From: Pontimonas sp. | Lineage (GTDB): Bacteria; Actinomycetota; Actinomycetes; Actinomycetales; Microbacteriaceae | Assembly: GCA_023263045.1 (NCBI GenBank) | Contig: JALQXU010000023.1 | Coordinates: 1 to 11,609, forward strand | Reading direction: 5' to 3' | Length of the DNA stretch: 11,609 bases | Notes under the pieces: model-generated | The model's input: the letters and a program-made list of their open reading frames with translations, nothing else | What the model was told of the DNA's origin: nothing | Database searches by the model: none | Translations under genes and position numbers: made by a program | Part shown: in pieces, positions 7,438-11,609 of the stretch | Numbering within the stretch: position 1 is the stretch's first letter | Layout: every line of letters starts with the position of its first letter

Positions 7438-8054
7438 ATTTCGGGGTTATCGGACTTTTCTGCGAGCTGGTCGATGACGGTCTGAGCGACCTCTTTCATG
7501 GTCAGGCGCCGATCCATGGAAGCCTTCTGAATCCAGCGGAATGCCTCGGGTTCGGTCAATCCCATGGTGTTGTTCAGGATTCCCTTTGCGCGGTCAAGAA
7601 TCTTACGGGTTTCCAAACGCTCGGCCATGTCGGCGACCTCTTCTTCGAGCGCTTGAATCTGCGCGTAGCGACCCAAAGCGATATCGATTGCAGGGATGAG
7701 GTCATTAGGCGTGAACGGCTTCACCACATAGGCGAGCGCACCTGCCTCGCTGGCCCGCTCAACAAGCTCGCGCTGTGAGAACGCTGTCAGCAGAACGACG
7801 GGCGCAATCTTCTTTTTTGTCAGAATCTCCGCTGCGGAAATACCGTCCATGAGGGGCATTTTGACGTCCATCACCACAAGGTCGGGTTTCAGTTCCTCCG
7901 CAAGGGCGACTGCTTTTTCGCCATCAGCCGCTTCCGCAATCACCTCAAAACCGTTATCCCGCAAGGTTTCGACGACATCGATTCGGATCAGGGATTCATC
8001 CTCCGCCACGATGACGCGCTTGGCCGTTGGCGACGAAGGGGCGGTGTTACTCAC
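7434..8054 (-). CDS. pdtaR: ANTAR-domain response regulator, PdtaR type
   Basis: The 206-residue product joins a receiver domain (about 12-125) to a C-terminal ANTAR RNA-binding domain (about 135-195). Receiver residues are all present: acidic pair E18/D19, phospho-acceptor D63 in MDVKMP, T90 and K112 in VKPF. The ANTAR part has the run RKILDRAKGILNNTMGL followed by EAFRWIQKASM, the helical bundle that binds paired hairpins in RNA and acts by antitermination. Length and domain order match Mycobacterium Rv1626 (PdtaR), which is controlled by the histidine kinase PdtaS and lies in a similar pyk-polA neighbourhood. The kinase is not in this window. The GTG start at 8054 has GAAGG touching it, too close for a ribosome site, while TAGGCT lies 6 bases upstream, favouring a leaderless mRNA. 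A 16-base inverted repeat covers the -35 region. It overlaps the thioesterase tail-to-tail by 4 bases. Confidence 0.95.
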   Translation of the reverse strand: MSNTAPSSPTAKRVIVAEDESLIRIDVVETLRDNGFEVIAEAADGEKAVALAEELKPDLVVMDVKMPLMDGISAAEILTKKKIAPVVLLTAFSQRELVERASEAGALAYVVKPFTPNDLIPAIDIALGRYAQIQALEEEVADMAERLETRKILDRAKGILNNTMGLTEPEAFRWIQKASMDRRLTMKEVAQTVIDQLAEKSDNPEI

Positions 8055-8060
8055 CCTTCG

Positions 8061-8066
8061 AGCCTA
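8061..8066 (-). promoter_or_regulatory. Candidate -10 box (TAGGCT) for leaderless pdtaR transcript
   Basis: Minus-strand TAGGCT ends 6 bases before the GTG start of pdtaR; the downstream pattern GTGAGT is the same as at polA. The implied -35 is weak (CACTGT at 17 bases) and falls within an inverted repeat at 8081-8096, which might mean that an activator or repressor acts here. Confidence 0.45.
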
Positions 8067-8080
8067 CGGTATGGTCATTA

Positions 8081-8096
8081 CGCACAGTGTTGTGCG
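8081..8096. repeat. Inverted repeat between pdtaR and tRNA-Leu
   Basis: CGCACA-GTGT-TGTGCG is a perfect 6-bp inverted repeat with a 4-base spacer. Relative to the pdtaR start codon it covers -42 to -27, the place of a -35 box or an operator. It also ends 4 bases before the mature tRNA-Leu, so in the other direction it could be a hairpin in the pre-tRNA leader. Confidence 0.55.
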
Positions 8097-8100
8097 ACAG

Positions 8101-8183
8101 GCCGGATTGGCGGAATGGCAGACGCGGAGCACTCAAAATGCTTTGTCCGAAAGGGCGTGTGGGTTCAAATCCCACATCCGGCA
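8101..8183 (+). tRNA. tRNA-Leu (anticodon CAA)
   Basis: The sequence folds into a complete class II tRNA of 83 bases. The acceptor stem is GCCGGAT with ATCCGGC (8101-8107, 8176-8182) and the discriminator is A at 8183. The D stem is GCG/CGC, and the anticodon stem is GAGCA/TGCTT around CTCAAAA with anticodon CAA at 8134-8136. The long variable arm is GTCC-GAAA-GGGC, and the T arm is GTGGG-TTCAAAT-CCCAC. The long variable arm and the anticodon identify leucine, reading UUG. The CCA end is not encoded. TATGGT at 8070-8075 could be its -10, but no good -35 is seen. Its 3' end is 8 bases from the stop codon of convergent pyk. Confidence 0.97.
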
Positions 8184-8191
8184 CACTCGAC

Positions 8192-9622
8192 TTAGTCGAT
8201 GGCGACAGACTCGACCTGACCGATGACGTGTACACGGAGGTCATTGGTCGTTCCGACGGTTCCTGGGGGCGATCCGGAAATCACGACCACCTTGTCCCCC
8301 ACCTCGGCAAGACCGTTCTCCAGTAGCGCCTTGTCCACCTGCGGGTACATCTCATCGGTGTGCTTGACACGCGGAGTGGCGAAAGACTCGATACCCCAGG
8401 TCAGCGCGATGCGACGCCTGGCGTCCTCCGAGGGAGTGAACGCCAGCATCGGAATGCGCGAGCGAAGCCTGGACATCCGCCTGGCGGAGTCACCCGACTC
8501 CGTAAATACGCAGAGGAACTTTGCTTCGACAAACTCAGCTACCTCGGCCGCGGCCAGCGTGATGGCACCACCCTGGGTGCGAGGTTTGGTGCCCAAGGGA
8601 GGAATCCTGCTCAGGCCGTGTTCCTCAGAAGAAGCAAGAATGCGCGCCATCGTGGCGACAGTGACCGCTGGGTACTTACCCACGCTGGTCTCACCACTGA
8701 GCATTACGGCATCGGCGCCGTCCAGCACGGCGTTGGCGACGTCCGAGGTCTCGGCGCGGGTCGGAACCGGCGCATCAATCATGGACTCCAGCATCTGGGT
8801 TGCGACAATGACAGGCTTAGCCATCTTGCGAGCGAACTCGATGGCTCGCTTCTGGACGATGGGAACGGTCTCGGGAGGCAGTTCAACACCCAAATCACCC
8901 CGTGCGACCATGATGCCATCGAAGGCATCGACGATCTCCTCGAGGGCCTCCACGGCTTCGGGCTTTTCAATCTTCGCGATGATGGGGCAAGACCGACCCT
9001 CTTCCCTCATGATCTCCCGGACCCGATCGACATCCGCGGCGCTCCGCACGAAGCTCAGAGCAACGTAGTCACACCCCAGACCCAAACCCCAGCGCAAGTC
9101 CTCTTCGTCCTTCTCGGAGAGTGCCGGGGCAGACACAGCAACGCCAGGGAGGTTAATTCCTTTGTTGTTGGACACAGGACCACCCACGACGACCCGTGTG
9201 ACAACATCCTCAGCGTTGGTGGACACGGCTTCCAGTCGCACTTTCCCGTCATCGATGAGCAGAGTGTCGCCCGCCTTCACATCGCCAGGCAGCCCCTTAT
9301 ACGTCGTCCCGACGATGTCTTTCGTGCCTTCGACATCGCGGGTGGTAATCGTGAACGTGTCACCGGGAGCGAGCTCGTGGGGCCCGTCGCTGAATTTCTC
9401 GAGACGAATCTTGGGTCCTTGGAGGTCCACAAGGACACCGATCGGTTTGTCCGCATCCGCTGCGGCACGCCTCACATTTCCGTAGATCTCCTCGTGAACC
9501 TCCTTAGAACCGTGAGACAGGTTCATCCGAAAAATATTCGCACCGGCCTCCAGCACCGACATGATGTCGTCGTAGGTCGAAGTTGCAGGCCCGAGGGTGG
9601 CCACGATTTTGGCGCGTCTCAT
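8192..9622 (-). CDS. pyk: Pyruvate kinase
   Basis: Pyruvate kinase converts phosphoenolpyruvate and ADP to pyruvate and ATP, the last step of glycolysis. The 476-residue protein shows the full family pattern: RRAKIVATLGPA at the N-terminus; FRMNLSHGS with R32, N34 and S36; the B-domain cap around 70-165; and IIAKIEKPEAV with catalytic K217 and metal ligand E219. Further on come MVARGDLGVE with D243 and the signature ATQMLESM...PTRAETSDVANAV. The C-terminal regulatory domain follows. Length is normal for bacteria. ATG at 9622 has AAAGGA 4 bases upstream. The gene starts 15 bases after gltD and so is probably transcribed with gltBD. At its 3' end, antisense tRNA-Leu follows after 8 bases, with no obvious terminator. 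Confidence 0.97.
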   Translation of the reverse strand: MRRAKIVATLGPATSTYDDIMSVLEAGANIFRMNLSHGSKEVHEEIYGNVRRAAADADKPIGVLVDLQGPKIRLEKFSDGPHELAPGDTFTITTRDVEGTKDIVGTTYKGLPGDVKAGDTLLIDDGKVRLEAVSTNAEDVVTRVVVGGPVSNNKGINLPGVAVSAPALSEKDEEDLRWGLGLGCDYVALSFVRSAADVDRVREIMREEGRSCPIIAKIEKPEAVEALEEIVDAFDGIMVARGDLGVELPPETVPIVQKRAIEFARKMAKPVIVATQMLESMIDAPVPTRAETSDVANAVLDGADAVMLSGETSVGKYPAVTVATMARILASSEEHGLSRIPPLGTKPRTQGGAITLAAAEVAEFVEAKFLCVFTESGDSARRMSRLRSRIPMLAFTPSEDARRRIALTWGIESFATPRVKHTDEMYPQVDKALLENGLAEVGDKVVVISGSPPGTVGTTNDLRVHVIGQVESVAID

Positions 9623-9626
9623 GAAT

Positions 9627-9632
9627 TCCTTT
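9627..9632 (-). promoter_or_regulatory. Shine-Dalgarno of pyk
   Basis: AAAGGA on the minus strand lies 4 bases before the pyk ATG, within the 15-base gap after gltD. It supports the chosen start and independent ribosome loading inside the operon. Confidence 0.65.
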
Positions 9633-9637
9633 GGCGG

Positions 9638-11095
9638 CTAGACGTGGAGGGGACGGTCGGTGGCTCTGACAGGTGCCGGTAATAGCGTACTGCCTTCAAG
9701 GAACCGATCGACCTCTGCCGCGACTGCACGACCCTCCGCAATTGCCCACACGATCAGCGACGCGCCACGCCCTGCGTCCCCAGCAACAAACAGACCAGGG
9801 ACCTCGGTGGCGTAGGAGGCGTCCCTGGCGAGGTTTCCCCTGTCGTCGACGTTGAGACTGATCTGCTCCTGGGCAATATCGTGTTCCGCTCCGCGATACC
9901 CCAGTGCAAGGAGAACAAGGTCCGCTGGAATTTCACGCTCAGTACCGCGCTTGGGGAAGCGACCCCCGTCGCGATACTCGGTCTCGCAGACGACAACAGC
10001 CCGGACCTCACCGGCCTCGTTACCCAAGAACTCGACGGTCGAGGCAAGATACTCGCGTGCCCCGCCCTCTTCATGCGCGCTTTGAACCTCGAAGAGGATC
10101 GGATCGAGAGGCCACGGTTGCTCTGTGGGCCGCTCACTCGGTGGCTGCTTACCGATCGCGAGCATCGTGGTGGAGAGTGCGTTCTGCCTGTGGGCCGTAC
10201 CCAAGCAATCCGCTCCGGTATCCCCGCCACCGAGAATCACCACGTGGCGACCCTCCGCGTTAATCAGGTCGACGGGGGTGTCGCCGGCTTGCACCTTGTT
10301 TGACGGTGTCAGGTACTCCATGGCGTGGTGGATTCCGAGAAGGTTTCTTCCTGGAATATCGATGTCACGCGGAACGCTCGCACCCGTTGCAATAATCACG
10401 GCGTCGTAGCGATCACGAAGATCGCTCCACGAAATGTCTACCCCGACCTCAACGCCGGCGCGGAACCTGGTCCCTTCCGCCTGCATCTGGGCCAATCGCT
10501 GATCCAGGTGTTTCTTCTCCATCTTGAAATCAGGGATGCCATAGCGCAGGAGACCACCAATGCGGTCATCGCGCTCAAACACCGCTACCGTGTGCCCCAC
10601 TCGCGTGAGTTGCTGCGCGGCAGCCAGACCGGCGGGCCCGCTTCCGACGACTGCGACAGTCTTTCCCGTCAGGCGCTCGGGGGTGACAGGGTGCACCCAC
10701 CCTTCATCCCACGCCTTGTCGATGATGGAGACCTCGATCTGTTTTATCGTGACGGGCGGTTGATTGATTCCCAAAACACACGACGATTCACAGGGAGCTG
10801 GACACAACCGTCCTGTGAATTCGGGAAAATTGTTGGTCTCGTGCAATCTTTCGATAGCCGCCCGACCATCGCCCCGCCTGACGAGGTCATTCCATTCGGG
10901 AATCAGATTGCCCAGTGGACACCCGTGGTGACAGAAGGGAACACCACAGTCCATGCACCGAGACGCCTGCCGGGTCAGCGCGCCGGGGTCACGAGGCCCA
11001 TACACCTCTTTCCAGTCCCCGATGCGAACCTCCACCGGGCGACGCTCAGGGAGTTCGCGCTCCGGGAACTTCATAAACCCACGAGGATCAGCCAC
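9638..11095 (-). CDS. gltD: Glutamate synthase (NADPH) small subunit
   Basis: GltD passes electrons from NADPH through FAD and iron-sulfur clusters to the large subunit GltB, which makes glutamate from glutamine and 2-oxoglutarate. In the 485-residue product the cysteines of the N-terminal cluster domain are C47, C50, C55, C59 and then C98, C102, C106. The FAD dinucleotide fold is VAVVGSGPAGLAAA (GSGPAG at 151-156), followed by IGGLLRYGIPDFKM. The NADPH site is VILGGGDTGADCLG (289-299), and the second FAD contact is LFVAGDAGRGASLIVWAI near the C-terminus. GTG at 11095 is chosen as start because GGAGGT lies 5 bases upstream; an in-frame ATG is 7 codons later. The start overlaps the gltB stop by 8 bases, so the two subunits are likely translationally coupled. 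Confidence 0.97.
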   Translation of the reverse strand: MADPRGFMKFPERELPERRPVEVRIGDWKEVYGPRDPGALTRQASRCMDCGVPFCHHGCPLGNLIPEWNDLVRRGDGRAAIERLHETNNFPEFTGRLCPAPCESSCVLGINQPPVTIKQIEVSIIDKAWDEGWVHPVTPERLTGKTVAVVGSGPAGLAAAQQLTRVGHTVAVFERDDRIGGLLRYGIPDFKMEKKHLDQRLAQMQAEGTRFRAGVEVGVDISWSDLRDRYDAVIIATGASVPRDIDIPGRNLLGIHHAMEYLTPSNKVQAGDTPVDLINAEGRHVVILGGGDTGADCLGTAHRQNALSTTMLAIGKQPPSERPTEQPWPLDPILFEVQSAHEEGGAREYLASTVEFLGNEAGEVRAVVVCETEYRDGGRFPKRGTEREIPADLVLLALGYRGAEHDIAQEQISLNVDDRGNLARDASYATEVPGLFVAGDAGRGASLIVWAIAEGRAVAAEVDRFLEGSTLLPAPVRATDRPLHV

Positions 11096-11609
11096 CGGTC
11101 ACCTCCAGGATTCGAGTCCACACTTCGTCGCCGTTGGGATCAAGGCCCTCACGCTCGGCCTCCGCACGTGTGCGGAGAATCGCCTGGTAATCGCGGGGAG
11201 TAACTTTCACGAAACTCTCGACCGTGGACTCCACATCGGCGAGCATCCGGCCCGCCAAGGGTGAGCCGGTAAGGCGCTCGTGCTGACGCAGCAGATCAAC
11301 AAGGATTTCCTTGTCGGCGCTTCCTAAGGGTCCAATTTCGAGCTCCCCCGACGCTACTGCCTCACGGTTGATGCGCTCTGTCCTGAGTTTCCACACATAC
11401 GCCGTACCACCGGACAGTCCTGCACCGAGATTACGACCCGTCTCGCCGAGAATCACGGCCAAACCACCTGTCATGTATTCGAGAGCGTGATCCCCCACAC
11501 CCTCGACGACCGCCGTGGCACCCGAATTTCGGACCATGAACCTCTCACCCACCACCCCAGAGATGAACAGGGAACCTGAGGTCGCTCCATAGCCGATCAC
11601 GTTTCCGGC
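11088..11609 (-). CDS. gltB: Glutamate synthase large subunit, C-terminal part only
   Basis: Only the last 173 residues are in the window; the frame is open to the right edge. They are the end of the GXGXG beta-helix domain of ferredoxin/NADPH-type glutamate synthase: IGYGATSGSLFISG, VGERFMVRNSGATAVVEGVG, DHALEYMTGG and GRNLGAGLSGGTAYV, followed by the helical C-terminal tail. GltB carries the glutamine amidotransferase and FMN synthase activities in the missing part. The stop TGA at 11088-11090 overlaps the gltD GTG, in the usual gltB-gltD order. Confidence 0.96.
   Translation of the reverse strand, partial: AGNVIGYGATSGSLFISGVVGERFMVRNSGATAVVEGVGDHALEYMTGGLAVILGETGRNLGAGLSGGTAYVWKLRTERINREAVASGELEIGPLGSADKEILVDLLRQHERLTGSPLAGRMLADVESTVESFVKVTPRDYQAILRTRAEAEREGLDPNGDEVWTRILEVTGG
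11101..11106 (-). promoter_or_regulatory. Shine-Dalgarno of gltD inside gltB
   Basis: GGAGGT on the minus strand, 5 bases before the GTG at 11095, is the strongest ribosome binding site in the window and decides the gltD start. It lies within the last codons of gltB. Confidence 0.75.

Noticed and set aside
8187..8199. Hairpin TCGAC-TTA-GTCGA as terminator for tRNA-Leu or pyk
   Set aside because: The stem is only 5 bp with a 3-base loop and there is no T-run on either strand. Kept only as a comment in the tRNA-Leu finding.
8360..9682. Plus-strand open frame of 440 codons covering pyk
   Set aside because: It is the exact antisense of pyruvate kinase, whose motifs are complete. Its composition (rich in His, Arg, Gly) and lack of any recognisable domain fit a shadow frame in GC-biased DNA.
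10325..11203. Plus-strand open frame of 292 codons over gltD and the gltB end
   Set aside because: Antisense shadow of conserved cofactor-binding segments of GltD.
1..11609. Mobile element, CRISPR array, defence or toxin-antitoxin system
   Set aside because: All coding space is taken by known housekeeping genes; no transposase, integrase, direct-repeat array or terminal repeats were seen.

Overview
The window is a compact stretch of bacterial housekeeping chromosome. Ten genes fill almost all of it, and the largest gap is about 120 bases. Gene content, order and protein details point to a member of the Actinomycetota, most likely in or near the Microbacteriaceae (inference). The evidence is an actinobacterial S1 protein with four S1 repeats and the typical C-terminal tail, a PdtaR-type ANTAR response regulator, a DNA polymerase I with a degenerate proofreading domain, several GTG starts, and the order pyk - pdtaR - polA - rpsA - coaE - uvrB, which is also seen in Mycobacterium. 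Base composition by eye is moderately GC-rich, lower than in many actinobacteria, and the tight spacing suggests a fairly streamlined genome.

Layout, left to right: uvrB (minus strand, C-terminus cut by the window edge), coaE (minus), rpsA (minus), a 119-base gap with a polA terminator and the rpsA leader, polA (minus), a YdiI/MenI-like hotdog thioesterase (plus, divergent from polA), pdtaR (minus, convergent with the thioesterase and overlapping it by 4 bases), tRNA-Leu(CAA) (plus), pyk (minus), gltD (minus), and the C-terminal end of gltB (minus, cut by the right edge). The right-hand block gltB-gltD-pyk reads as one operon: 8-base overlap, then a 15-base gap. The left-hand block polA / rpsA-coaE-uvrB is DNA replication and repair mixed with translation and CoA synthesis.

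The most useful non-coding signal is the hexamer TAGGCT exactly 6 bases before the start codon of polA, pdtaR and uvrB. This is what leaderless transcription from a -10 box would look like. A fourth TAGGCT, with a good -35 at 17 bases, lies inside the 5' end of polA and probably drives the thioesterase, which has a real Shine-Dalgarno sequence. A 16-base inverted repeat sits over the -35 position of pdtaR, between it and tRNA-Leu.

I see no mobile element, CRISPR array, phage gene, toxin-antitoxin pair, defence system or biosynthetic cluster. Nothing here supports a wholly new system; the items worth following up are regulatory.
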